A DNA stretch of 64,000 nucleotides from Ardenticatenaceae bacterium (GTDB lineage Bacteria > Chloroflexota > Anaerolineae > Promineifilales > Promineifilaceae). The notes under the pieces are model-generated. The model saw only the letters and a list, made by a program, of their open reading frames with translations, was not told the origin of the DNA and did no database searches. Positions within the stretch are counted from its first letter, which is position 1. Each line of letters begins with the position of its first letter. Below are positions 15,685 through 24,054 of the stretch, in pieces. The translations under genes and the position numbers were made by a program. Location of the stretch: assembly GCA_020634415.1 (NCBI GenBank), contig JACKBT010000019.1, positions 1-64,000 of the forward strand, in the 5' to 3' direction.

Positions 15685-17085
15685 TCATTGCCTATACCAA
15701 CTCGTTCCTTGTGGGCTGTCTTCTAAAACGATGCCCTGCTGCTGTAGTTGATCCCGGATTTTGTCGGCCAACGCCCACTGTTTGGCCTGGCGCAGCTCCG
15801 TGCGCAGGTCTACTAAAAGTTGGATAAAAGGGGTGGCATCTGCTCCCTCATCCTCATCTTTCCCCTCCAACGTTAACCCCAACACCCCTGCTAATTGGCG
15901 CAGTGTGGTTTGGGCTTGTTCAAAAATAGGGCCGCCCACGCCTGCATCACGGGCTGTGTTGATGGCTTTAACCAATGAGAATAAATGCCCCAACGCCCCC
16001 GCTGTGTTGAAATCATCATCCATCGCGGCGATGAAGTTGGCGTGGGTGGTTGCGGTGAGGGCTTGGAGGGAGGTGGCGGCTTCGCTGGTTGTGTCTGTGC
16101 CGGTAGACGGCCGTAATCCCCCCTTCAACCGCTTCAACGCCTGCTCCGCCTGCGTCACCACCTCATCATCATAACTCAGCGGCTTGCGGTAATGCCCATT
16201 CAAAATCGCCAGCCGCAGCACATCCGCTTCATGCTCCGCCAAAAAGTCACCAATCGTCACCAGATTGCCCAACGACTTAGACATCTTCTCCTGGCGCAGT
16301 TGCAACATGCCATTGTGCAGCCAGTAGCGGGCAAACGGTGCTTTGCCCGTGTACGCTTCCGACTGGGCAATCTCGTTTTCGTGATGGGGAAAAATCAGGT
16401 CGTTGCCCCCGCCATGAATGTCAATCTGCTCGCCCAAGTAGTGCAAAATCATGGCCGAGCATTCGATGTGCCAGCCGGGTCGGCCAGGCCCCCAGGGGCT
16501 GTCCCAGGCAATTTCACCTGGTTTGGCCGATTTCCACAGGGCAAAATCGGCGGTATCGTCCTTGCGCGAATCGGCCGTTACCCGCGTGCCACTGACGGCC
16601 GTTTCCAATTTGCGCCCCGACAGCTTCCCGTAATCCGCAAACGTATCCACATCATAAAACACATCCCCCTCCAACTCATAGGCCATCTCCTTGCCTTGCA
16701 GCCGCTCAATCATCTGCAAAATTTGGGGCATCGTCTGGCTCACACGCGGGTAATGATGGGCCGGCAGCAGATTCAGTTCACGCACATGCTCCAGCCAACC
16801 ATCAATATACCGCTGCGCCAAAGCCAACGGGTCTTCGCCCGTCTCCTTGGCCCGATTGATGATTTTGTCATCCACATCCGTAAAATTCATCACATGCTGC
16901 ACGCGATAACCGCGAAAGGCCAGATAGCGGCGCACCACATCAAAGACAATGGCCGACAGCGCATGACCAATGTGCGCATCGGCATACACCGTCGGCCCAC
17001 AGACATACAATTTGACGACATTGGGTTCAATCGTCTCAAAAGGTTCAATCTGGTTGGTGAGTTGGTTGTAGACTTGTAAGGTCAT
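15685..17085 (-). CDS. cysS: Cysteinyl-tRNA synthetase
   Basis: The 466-residue class I aminoacyl-tRNA synthetase charges tRNA-Cys. The HIGH-type motif is in [11 protein letters not shown] near residue 37, and KMSKS is in EKMSKSLGN near 268. Zinc ligands are visible as [16 protein letters not shown] and [13 protein letters not shown], as expected for this enzyme. The C-terminal anticodon-binding helices ([24 protein letters not shown]) are present, so it is full length. The leader (17086-17235) contains a CCTCCCGG-family repeat that also occurs elsewhere in the window, so I do not call it a T-box. Confidence 0.96.
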   Translation of the reverse strand: MTLQVYNQLTNQIEPFETIEPNVVKLYVCGPTVYADAHIGHALSAIVFDVVRRYLAFRGYRVQHVMNFTDVDDKIINRAKETGEDPLALAQRYIDGWLEHVRELNLLPAHHYPRVSQTMPQILQMIERLQGKEMAYELEGDVFYDVDTFADYGKLSGRKLETAVSGTRVTADSRKDDTADFALWKSAKPGEIAWDSPWGPGRPGWHIECSAMILHYLGEQIDIHGGGNDLIFPHHENEIAQSEAYTGKAPFARYWLHNGMLQLRQEKMSKSLGNLVTIGDFLAEHEADVLRLAILNGHYRKPLSYDDEVVTQAEQALKRLKGGLRPSTGTDTTSEAATSLQALTATTHANFIAAMDDDFNTAGALGHLFSLVKAINTARDAGVGGPIFEQAQTTLRQLAGVLGLTLEGKDEDEGADATPFIQLLVDLRTELRQAKQWALADKIRDQLQQQGIVLEDSPQGTSWYRQ

Positions 17086-17103
17086 GATGTCTCGATTTAT
17101 AGG

Positions 17104-17193
17104 TAACTACTAACCCTCCGGGAGGTTTCAAACGAGATGTTACCTCTGGGACGAACCTCCCGGAGGATCGCTCCAGAGGGGCTAAGTAGTTAC
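17104..17193. repeat. CCTCCCGG-family intergenic element, copy 2
   Basis: The outer arms TAACTACT and AGTAGTTA enclose CCTCCGGGAGGTT and its reverse complement AACCTCCCGGAGG, plus a CCTCTGG/CCAGAGG pair. Several alternative foldings are possible. Relatives are at 9550-9631 and 42074-42167. Confidence 0.7.
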
Positions 17194-17235
17194 ATTTATA
17201 GGTATAAACGAACTTCTGCCAGTGAAACGGCCGTT

Positions 17236-17733
17236 TTAGCGACGACTTCTCCTGGTTAGAAGAGCGATAGGTATCATTAACACGGTGAGGAAAACAAAAA
17301 GCGCCCCAATCGCCAAGACAATATAGCTGCCGCTCGACACACCTGCCTCTAACACGGAATTGTCTGGTTGGGTTGGCTCATAGAAAACGGTTATCTCTTT
17401 ATTGACAGGGTAGTTGGCGGCTATTTCCTGAGCCCGATTACGGCTGTTGTAGCTGTTCTCGCCAAACTTAATTCGGTTGCCTACGTAAGATAGGCTGTTT
17501 ACCTGGTAAGTGTAAGTCACCTCGGGGCTGTATGAGTCGCCGCCTTCTGCATCGGTGCTTTCGGTCACTTCTGAACGGGTGATAAGCCCGACGGCCGTTG
17601 GCCAGGAAGCACTGGCACGAGCATCTTGCAGGATGTTCCAGCCCCAAAAACATAACCCACCGCCCACTAACAAGAAGATAAAGGCTACGCCTATTGTTCC
17701 CAGACAACCGCCACTTTTTGATTGTGTACTCAT
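17236..17733 (-). CDS. DUF3592 membrane protein
   Basis: The 165-residue protein has a membrane helix at each end (about 11-31 and 132-156). The extracytoplasmic middle carries the DUF3592 pattern: WPTAVGLITRSEV, YSPEVTYTYQVNSLSYVG and VFYEPTQPDNSVLE. The family is common in bacteria and has no known function. The ATG follows an AAGGA-type site at short spacing. It stands alone between cysS and trpB, and nothing in the context suggests a pathway. Confidence 0.85.
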   Translation of the reverse strand: MSTQSKSGGCLGTIGVAFIFLLVGGGLCFWGWNILQDARASASWPTAVGLITRSEVTESTDAEGGDSYSPEVTYTYQVNSLSYVGNRIKFGENSYNSRNRAQEIAANYPVNKEITVFYEPTQPDNSVLEAGVSSGSYIVLAIGALFVFLTVLMIPIALLTRRSRR

Positions 17734-17873
17734 CCTTATCGAAAGCTCCTTTAACGATTGAAAATAACGGATTCTATTTGCTGTCTTGGCAAGTATAATG
17801 ACAGCCAGTTCTTAGTAAGCTTTTCACCAGCCAGATGACTAAAGTTGTGACGACAACCCTCTTTCTGGACAGC

Positions 17874-19067
17874 TTATAAATTCAACATGTTAATAACCGA
17901 ATCTAAATCCTTATCCCCGCGCCCGCTAAGGTTAACGATGATGACCTGATCGGGTCGCATTTGGGGAGCGCGTTTGAGAAGTTCAGCGACGGCATGGCTG
18001 GATTCCAGGGCGGGGATGATGCCTTCGGTTTTGGAGAGTACCTGGAAGGCAGCCAGGGCTTCTTCGTCAGTGGCGTAGGTGTAGAAAGCGCGTTCCTGGT
18101 CACGCAGCCAGGCATGTTCGGGGCCAACGCTGGGGTAATCCAGCCCAGCGCTGATGCTGTGAGTTTCCATGATTTGCCCATCGGCCGTTTGCATCACATA
18201 ACTCTTGGTTCCGTGCAAAACCCCCAGCCGGGAGATACTCAAATCAGCGAACCGCGCCGCATGTTTACCACTCTCAATGCTCTCACCGCCCGCCTCCACG
18301 CCAATCAGCTCCACATTCTCATCCTCGCGGAAGGCGTGGAAAATGCCCATAGCATTACTGCCGCCGCCCACACAAGCAATAACCGTATCGGGTAAACGGC
18401 CGATCCGCTCCAAAATCTGCGCCCGTGCCTCCGTGCCAATCACACTCTGAAAATCCCGCACCATCATGGGGTAAGGGTGCGGCCCCAAAACCGAACCCAA
18501 CAGATAATGCGTGTCATGCACATTCGTCACCCAATCGCGGATAGCCTCGTTAATGGCATCCTTGAGGGTGCGGCTGCCACTGCTCACCGGGCGCACCTCT
18601 GCCCCCAACAGCTTCATGCGGTACACATTGGGCTGCTGCCGCGCAATGTCCACCTCACCCATGTACACAATACAGTCCAGCCCCAGCAGCGCACAGGCCG
18701 TCGCCGACCCCACGCCGTGCTGCCCCGCGCCCGTCTCGGCCACAATGCGCTGTTTGCCCATGCGCTGTGCCAGCAAAGCCTGCCCCAGCGCATTGTTAAT
18801 TTTGTGTGCCCCAGTATGGTTCAAATCTTCACGCTTGAGATAGATTTGCGCTCCACCCAGTTGTTCAGTCAGACGTTGGGCGTAGGTGAGAGGAGACGGC
18901 CGTCCCACATAACTTTGCAGCAGGTGATGGAACTCGGCCATAAAGTCAGGGTCATTTTTGGCTTCTTCATAGGCCGCGATAAGTTCTTCCAGCGCAGGCA
19001 TCAACGTCTCCGGCACAAATTGGCCGCCAAAGGGGCCATACTTGCCCCGTTCATCAGGTACAGTCAT
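17874..19067 (-). CDS. trpB: Tryptophan synthase beta subunit
   Basis: The enzyme joins indole and serine to make tryptophan. The ATG at 19067 ([16 protein letters not shown]) gives 397 residues, the standard length; an adjacent ATG at 19070 is equally possible, and both follow AAGGA. The longer frame to 19241 overlaps the divergent promoter region. The PLP lysine is in [14 protein letters not shown] near residue 87, the phosphate loop is GGGSNAMG, and HAARFADLS and [11 protein letters not shown] are typical of TrpB1. No trpA or other trp gene is in the window, so the operon is dispersed here or the partner lies outside. Confidence 0.95.
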   Translation of the reverse strand: MTVPDERGKYGPFGGQFVPETLMPALEELIAAYEEAKNDPDFMAEFHHLLQSYVGRPSPLTYAQRLTEQLGGAQIYLKREDLNHTGAHKINNALGQALLAQRMGKQRIVAETGAGQHGVGSATACALLGLDCIVYMGEVDIARQQPNVYRMKLLGAEVRPVSSGSRTLKDAINEAIRDWVTNVHDTHYLLGSVLGPHPYPMMVRDFQSVIGTEARAQILERIGRLPDTVIACVGGGSNAMGIFHAFREDENVELIGVEAGGESIESGKHAARFADLSISRLGVLHGTKSYVMQTADGQIMETHSISAGLDYPSVGPEHAWLRDQERAFYTYATDEEALAAFQVLSKTEGIIPALESSHAVAELLKRAPQMRPDQVIIVNLSGRGDKDLDSVINMLNL

Positions 19068-19249
19068 CATACTATCCTTCATCACAAATTTAGATGTGAT
19101 TATAGCAGTTTCACCGCAACAATGCTTTGTCATCCCGCACAGCGTGCCTTTCTCACTGTTTGCTGAATGAGCTTCTCCCCGGAAACAAAACATGCTACCC
19201 TTGCCGCCATGAATCGGGAGCGATATTTGCACCACCATCATATGCCCCT

Positions 19250-21394
19250 ATGACAAAGCCTGCGATCCCCATTGATCGGCTGTGGGTTCTCCGACCACCC
19301 TATTTTTTCCTTGCCATCCTGCTTGTGGGCCTGATGGCCTGTCAGACAGAGGAGGTGGCCGTCACTCCCGCACGTTCGGCTCAACTCACAGCCACACCAT
19401 CAGCCAACCAGCTGTCCCCTGAAAACATCACCCATCTGCAACCGCTGGCTCGCTGGGGCGAGGGCAAGGCGGTGGCGGCACAAGTGGCCGAATCGCGCAA
19501 TTGGCTGGCGGTGGCGACGACGATTGGGGTTTATGTGTATCAGGCGGACACGCTGCAGCCAATCTGGTTTGAGCCAACGGCCGTTACGGTGGAAGCAGTG
19601 GGTTTTGGGGCCAACGGCCGTTACCTCTACGCCCTCACCCATAACCGCCAAACCGTGCAAATCTGGCACAGCGACAGCCAAACCCTGGCCGCGACGATTG
19701 ACAGTGATGTGGCTATCCAAGAGGTCATTTTTTTGCCCGATGAGCAGTCGGTGTTGGTGGGTACGGCAGCGGCCGTTAGCCGCTGGCAAATCAGCCCCAC
19801 GCCCGCCCAACTTTTTACCATCACCGCCGCCAACGAGCAGTTTGGCGCACTGAGCCTGATGGGCGCAGACGAATTTCTCAGCCTCGCCACCCAGGCCGAG
19901 GGCAGCCATATCCAACGCCGCCAGCTTGCCGATGGGGCATTGGTCAGCCGCCTGGCCGCGCCGACGGCACTGACGCTCCAGGCGGTAAAAGTGTCGCCCG
20001 ATGGCCGCACCATCGCCGCCACCGCCTCCCCGCTGGCCGATCCCTTCACCACCTACCTGGCTCTGTGGCAGGCAGAAACAGGCCAATTCAGCGGCCAACT
20101 GCCCGTTGACTTTAACGCCAGCAGTCCCAACTGGGACTTTACGGCCGATGGTCAGTCGCTCATTGTGGGCAACGGCCGTCAACAGATTGAAATCTGGCCG
20201 GTGACATTAGCCGCCAGGACAGCCGCCTTCACCTTGCCCACGTCATCACGCTTGACGGCCGTGCAAAGCCTGCCCCAGCCCAACCACTTTGCCGTCGTTT
20301 TGGAAAGCGAGGCCATCCAGATTTGGGACACAAACGGCGAACTTGTGGCCGCACTGCCGCAGTCCGCCGCCAACCTCATCCAGGCCGCCTTAACGGCCGA
20401 GGGGCAAAGCCTGGTAGCGGTGGGGTTTAGCGGCCTTGTCAGTTGGTGGCCGTTGGCCGCGCCGCAGCAGGTGGTGCAGCTTAGGCAACATGCTCAGGGC
20501 GAAGTGAACAGTGTGGCCTTTACGGCCGATGCAGCACGGCTGGCCCTGAGTACGTCCGAAGGGTTGGTGCAGGTGCGGGCAGTGCCGGATGGCGTGGTGC
20601 AGCAGTCCTTGAACCAAAAGCTGGGCAATGTGGATACCGTCGCCTTCTCGCCAGACGGCCGTTTGTTAGCCACCGGTGTGGGCGAACGTTTAGGCCCCCT
20701 TGCTTTTGACGACACGGTAACTTTGTGGCAGCTAGATGACGGCAGCGTCTGGCACGAATTTGTGGGGGAAAAAGAGGAGGTGGCGGGCTGTTCTTTCTTC
20801 CGCAACCAGGTGCGATTTGCGCCCGATGGCACACTGTTGGCGGCTAATTCGCACGATTTCACGGTTGAGCTGCGTGATGTGGCGACGGGGGCTTTGCGTC
20901 ACACCTTTCCACCCCATCTCAGTTCGGTGTTGGACATTGCCTTTTCCCCCGACGGCACCCTCCTGGCTACGGCTTCGGATGATGCCACGATTCGGTTGTG
21001 GCGGCTGGCTGATTACACGCTGCTGCACGAGGTGCGGGGGGAGATTGGCGGCTTTTGGGCGATGCGGTTTGCGCCCGACGGCCGTTCGCTGGCGGTGAGC
21101 AATTTCAATGGCACCATCTCGCTGCTCGATGTGACGAGCGGCCAATTTAGCCGCACCTTTAGCGGCACCAAGAACCGGGTGAGCAATATAGATTTTTCGC
21201 CAGACGGCCGTTTGTTGGCGGCTGGGGGGCAGGATACTTTTGTTTCCATCTGGTCTGTCGCATCTGGCGAATTGATTCACCAGTTGGCGGGGCATACCGG
21301 CACAGTCCTCAGTGTGGCCTTCGCGCCTGACGGCACGCGGCTGGCCTCTGGCTCGCGGGATAATACGGTGCGGTTGTGGCAGCTAACTGATTAG
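19250..21394 (+). CDS. WD40-repeat lipoprotein
   Basis: From the ATG at 19250 there are 714 residues. A signal peptide ends in the lipobox LVGLMACQ, so the protein should be anchored outside the membrane. The rest is one long beta-propeller region with about 12-14 repeats. The C-terminal half has classical units (FSPDGTLLATASDDATIRLWRL, shortened, and similar); the N-terminal half is degenerate. No enzymatic domain is fused, so a scaffold or sensor role is inferred. It diverges from trpB. Its C-terminus overlaps the convergent Nudix remnant by 12 bases. Confidence 0.85.
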   Translation: MTKPAIPIDRLWVLRPPYFFLAILLVGLMACQTEEVAVTPARSAQLTATPSANQLSPENITHLQPLARWGEGKAVAAQVAESRNWLAVATTIGVYVYQADTLQPIWFEPTAVTVEAVGFGANGRYLYALTHNRQTVQIWHSDSQTLAATIDSDVAIQEVIFLPDEQSVLVGTAAAVSRWQISPTPAQLFTITAANEQFGALSLMGADEFLSLATQAEGSHIQRRQLADGALVSRLAAPTALTLQAVKVSPDGRTIAATASPLADPFTTYLALWQAETGQFSGQLPVDFNASSPNWDFTADGQSLIVGNGRQQIEIWPVTLAARTAAFTLPTSSRLTAVQSLPQPNHFAVVLESEAIQIWDTNGELVAALPQSAANLIQAALTAEGQSLVAVGFSGLVSWWPLAAPQQVVQLRQHAQGEVNSVAFTADAARLALSTSEGLVQVRAVPDGVVQQSLNQKLGNVDTVAFSPDGRLLATGVGERLGPLAFDDTVTLWQLDDGSVWHEFVGEKEEVAGCSFFRNQVRFAPDGTLLAANSHDFTVELRDVATGALRHTFPPHLSSVLDIAFSPDGTLLATASDDATIRLWRLADYTLLHEVRGEIGGFWAMRFAPDGRSLAVSNFNGTISLLDVTSGQFSRTFSGTKNRVSNIDFSPDGRLLAAGGQDTFVSIWSVASGELIHQLAGHTGTVLSVAFAPDGTRLASGSRDNTVRLWQLTD

Positions 21395-21757
21395 CTTCTC
21401 GGCACAAATCAGCAGAGCCAAAGCCGAAGGTGCATCACGCATTTGCAGGGTGCGGGCCAGGTGCAGGGCCTGGGCCGGTGGGGTGGGGTGGATTTCCATG
21501 ACTTCGGTGGCCTCATGTTCCGGTTCACCCAGCGTCACGCCCGTTGCCAGAAAGATGTGGCTGACTTCGCTGCTGATGCCATTGGCGGTGTAGAACTGGT
21601 TAATGTAGATCAACTCCTGGGCTGTGCCGCCAATTTCTTCGCGCAGTTCGGCGCGGGCGGCTTCGGCCAGACTTTGCCCTGGTTTCACACTACCCGCCGG
21701 AATCTCCCAGCACCAGTCGTCAACGGTGTAAAAAAGTTCGTTGTGAAGTACGAGCAA
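21383..21757 (-). pseudogene. 5'-truncated Nudix hydrolase copy
   Basis: This frame matches the second half of the intact Nudix gene at 21895-22437 (YTVDDWCWEIPAGSVKPGQS, EEIGG, IFLATGVTLG, DAPSALALLICAEKL) but lacks about the first 55 residues. The only start is a TTG without a good ribosome site. Similarity continues a few codons upstream of it (TPDQSTILLV) to an in-frame TAG, so the missing part was lost. In the Nudix box the usual E and R positions read Q and A in both copies, while EExG is kept. It could still be expressed as a short protein, but a decaying tandem duplicate is more likely. Confidence 0.65.
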
Positions 21758-21851
21758 GATTGTTGATTGATCAGGGGTTGTCTAGTGATGCTTTGATGCT
21801 ATCGTTTTTTGCCCATCTTCAAACCATTAAGGTTTGAGAGTTCTAATGGGA

Positions 21852-21887
21852 ACTGTTGGCGGTCGTTATCATCTATTGATAACGACC
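21852..21887 (-). terminator. Hairpin downstream of the intact Nudix gene
   Basis: The near-perfect stem GGCGGTCGTTATCA with TGATAACGACCGCC around a 5-nt loop begins a few bases after the stop on the minus strand. The T-run is poor, so it may protect the 3' end rather than terminate by itself. Confidence 0.55.
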
Positions 21888-21894
21888 GCCTTCA

Positions 21895-22437
21895 TCATCT
21901 TAAAGCCTTTAATCTTTCGGCACATAACAAGATAGCCAGAGCGGAGGGGCCGTCACTAATTTCATTAGCTTGCGCCATACGGAGAACTTCATCAATTGGC
22001 TTGAGATGAATTTGTATCACTTCGGTTGGTTCGTGTTGAACTTTTCCTAATGTGACTCCTGTAGCTAAGAATATATGAGCTTCTTCATCACCTATACCAT
22101 TCATTGTGTAAAAACGGGCAAAATATTCAATTGTTTTGGCTGCCCCGCCAACTTCTTCCAATAATTCGGCTTGTGCAGCCTCCTTTGGCGATTGACCCGG
22201 TTTTATGCCCCCTGCGGGAATCTCGTAACACCAAGTATCAACTGTATAACGATAAGAATATATTAAGGCAATTTCTTTGGTAGGTGTAACCGGAATAATC
22301 CAAACTGCTCCGGGCGTTTGAACGACATTATAAATGCCGGGTTGCCCATCGGGGGTAATGATTTCATCTTGTCGTATGTTATACCAGGGACAAGACCAGG
22401 CGATACGGCTGGATATGGTTCTAAAAGGTTTTGTCAT
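21895..22437 (-). CDS. Nudix hydrolase, ADP-ribose pyrophosphatase-like
   Basis: The 180-residue protein has the layout of the ADP-ribose/ADP-sugar pyrophosphatase branch: a strand-rich N-terminal half (TPGAVWIIPVTPTKEIALIY), then AGGIKPGQSPKEAAQAELLEEVGG. The Nudix box is non-canonical, with Q and A where the first Glu and the Arg are expected; EExG is intact. The C-terminal EEAHIFLATGVTLG is typical. Substrate preference cannot be assigned. A truncated copy lies directly downstream in the same orientation. Confidence 0.85.
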   Translation of the reverse strand: MTKPFRTISSRIAWSCPWYNIRQDEIITPDGQPGIYNVVQTPGAVWIIPVTPTKEIALIYSYRYTVDTWCYEIPAGGIKPGQSPKEAAQAELLEEVGGAAKTIEYFARFYTMNGIGDEEAHIFLATGVTLGKVQHEPTEVIQIHLKPIDEVLRMAQANEISDGPSALAILLCAERLKALR

Positions 22438-22858
22438 AGTTGAAAAGGAAAATGTGCCATCTTAATAATGCTTGTGCTCAGAGCAACGAATCACAAGACT
22501 TGCTATCACTAATAAAAAATTTGCAAGACTCTCCCTTGAAAGGACACAAATTTCGTATTTATTGATTCATTGTAATGTATAGTGAGCTTGTAAACCAAAC
22601 TATGTGCCAAAACGTAAACTTACATCAGAAGCACTTGGAATCTTGATATCCCTTGGGTGGAGGGAAGGGCTTTTGTCTAAACATACAATTCTTCTCAGGA
22701 AACTTATAGAGTAGCCAATTGCGGTGGAAGCTTATTCCAGAAAGATATTTTTAAGGATTTTCTAAGGACGCTTCCAGGCCGAGGACGGCCTTCCAGTCTA
22801 CGATTTGCCGCAAGGCTCTAATGTGCCAGGTCGTTGGTGATTTCCTTTCGATTTACAT

Positions 22859-22954
22859 GAGCGGCAAATACGATCAAGAAAATTGCCCCCAGAAGGGGGC
22901 GAATTTTCTTGTGTCGCTTGCGCTGCGACGGTCGCCAGAATATTCGTGCCGCTC
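22859..22954. repeat. Branched inverted-repeat element with two inner hairpins
   Basis: The outer arms GAGCGGCA and TGCCGCTC enclose a long hairpin at 22875-22911 (CAAGAAAATT-GCCCCC against GGGGGCGAATTTTCTTG, one bulge) and a short one at 22913-22929 (GTCGC ... GCGAC). The whole can fold as a three-way junction. Confidence 0.7.
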
Positions 22955-23032
22955 ACTAACAAAGCATTTTCGCCTTCACACCTAACTAAATAATGTACGC
23001 CGTTGGCTCAAGAGGATTTCAGCTTCCGCTGT

Positions 23033-23071
23033 GTCAAAAATCGTTTTTTCGCAGAAAAAACGATTTTTGAC
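23033..23071. repeat. Perfect 17-bp hairpin
   Basis: The arms gtcaaaaatcgtttttt and their exact complement enclose the 5-nt loop CGCAG. The same five bases occur in the shared loops of the hairpins at 23204 and 23339. Confidence 0.8.
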
Positions 23072-23080
23072 GCTGGTTAT

Positions 23081-23160
23081 TTCATTCTGGCCTAAGAAGG
23101 CCAGCGGGATGCGAGAATGAACCAAGTTGATCAATGTGGGGCGTTCATTCTCGCATCCCG
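23081..23160. repeat. Overlapping inverted repeats with alternative pairings
   Basis: The arms 23105-23122 and 23143-23160 are perfect 18-bp complements. The segment AGAATGAA (23114-23121) can instead pair with TTCATTCT at 23081-23088, closing over the small hairpin CTGGCCTAAGAAGGCCAG at 23087-23104. The two folds exclude each other. Confidence 0.65.
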
Positions 23161-23203
23161 GATTGTCCCTGGCAGCCACGAGAGCCGGTGGCTGTTCTGG
23201 TAA

Positions 23204-23267
23204 ATGCAAAAATCGGCCTGCTTTTCTGCCGCAGGCGCAACACAGAAAAGCAGACCGATTTTTGCAT
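23204..23267. repeat. 24-bp hairpin with 16-nt conserved loop, copy A
   Basis: The arms 23204-23227 and 23244-23267 pair over 24 bp with one C/A mismatch on this strand, which becomes a U-G wobble on the other strand. The loop gccgcaggcgcaacac is identical to that of copy B, although the arms are unrelated. Confidence 0.85.
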
Positions 23268-23338
23268 TGGCCGGGATACTCTCTCTCTCTCCATTCCAAT
23301 TGTATCGTCCCTTACGGCCAGGAGGATCGGGCATATCC

Positions 23339-23386
23339 TTTGGTACAGTTTTTTGCCGCAGGCGCAACACAAAAAACTATACCAAA
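23339..23386. repeat. 16-bp hairpin with 16-nt conserved loop, copy B
   Basis: The arms 23339-23354 and 23371-23386 pair over 16 bp with one C/A mismatch (a U-G wobble on the minus strand). The loop at 23355-23370 is gccgcaggcgcaacac, identical to copy A. Confidence 0.85.
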
Positions 23387-23553
23387 CGACAGCCCTCACT
23401 ATCCTTGCCTATTTTCGCCAAGGCCGCACTTGACCAGCGATCTACGTTTTCTGCGAGGCTATGGATGGGGGCGAAAATGGGGACGATGTTACCTTTTTAA
23501 GAGAGCAGAGAGGTTCTGCTTAACATAAATAATTCTTATAAAGGAGAGCGGCA

Positions 23554-23994
23554 ATGTCTAAAAAATACTTTGAGGTTTGTGAAGAAGAAATCTATTTTAC
23601 TGAGGAAAGAATTAACGAATACAGGAGAGAACAGATGTGTGTGAATATTAAAGATTTTAAGAGTGTAGATGGTTTGAATGCTAGTTTCAAGAGTTGGGTT
23701 TACATTGGAAGGGGTGATTCTCGATTGAATTTGAAAAGAAGCCCTTTGGCAAATCCGTACAGTCATCTGGCAAATGCGAATGCTATCAAATGCGCCACAC
23801 GAGATGAAGCCATCAGTAAATACAGAGTTTGGTTATGGAACAAAATAAAAGCCGGTGATAAAGAGGTCATACTGGCTTTGCTAGATATTAAACCATCCAC
23901 AGCGGTAGTTTGTCATTGTCATCCGAAGCCATGTCATGGAAGCGTTGTAAAAGCAGCAGCTAAATGGTTGCAATCTCAGGTAGTTGCAATATAA
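23554..23994 (+). CDS. DUF4326 protein
   Basis: The 146-residue protein matches DUF4326: VYIGRG, SPLANPY, EAISKYRVWLWNKI and the cysteine/histidine signature VCHCHPKPCHGSVV near 125-136. The domain is widespread in phages and plasmids and its function is unknown; the Cys/His cluster suggests metal binding. The start follows AAAGGAGAG at good spacing. It is the first plus-strand gene after the hairpin cluster and so the left end of the mobile element's gene array. Confidence 0.85.
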   Translation: MSKKYFEVCEEEIYFTEERINEYRREQMCVNIKDFKSVDGLNASFKSWVYIGRGDSRLNLKRSPLANPYSHLANANAIKCATRDEAISKYRVWLWNKIKAGDKEVILALLDIKPSTAVVCHCHPKPCHGSVVKAAAKWLQSQVVAI

Positions 23995-24054
23995 GTTTTT
24001 AATATGGAGGCTCTGGCAGATGTCAGGGCCTTCTTCTTTTTAGGAGAGTTTGTC

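Larger units (their letters stand above)
22438..23553. other. 1.1-kb gene-free boundary region with hairpin cluster
   Basis: No reading frame here has a convincing start, ribosome site or product; the frames in 23.1-23.5 kb are translations of inverted repeats. From about 22.86 kb the region is dominated by strong stem-loops, listed separately. It separates chromosomal genes from the first gene of the mobile element and is the likely left junction zone. No tRNA is recognised. Confidence 0.7.

Noticed and set aside
17086..17235. Possible T-box riboswitch upstream of cysS
   Set aside because: On the minus strand the leader contains GGTTCGTCCC-like sequence, but the conserved T-box core was not found and the same repeat occurs at 9550 and 42074 in front of or behind unrelated genes. 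It is a repeat element.
19209..19253. 14-residue leader peptide with four histidines overlapping the WD40 lipoprotein start by ATGA
   Set aside because: There is no ribosome site and no attenuator structure, and a histidine leader makes no sense for this gene. Probably chance.
23127..23528. Several overlapping frames of 98-133 codons on both strands
   Set aside because: They are translations of the inverted repeats in the hairpin cluster, which explains mirror-image frames on both strands.
22438..23553. tRNA gene as integration site
   Set aside because: No acceptor-stem and T-loop pattern could be found in the junction region or near 61-63 kb.
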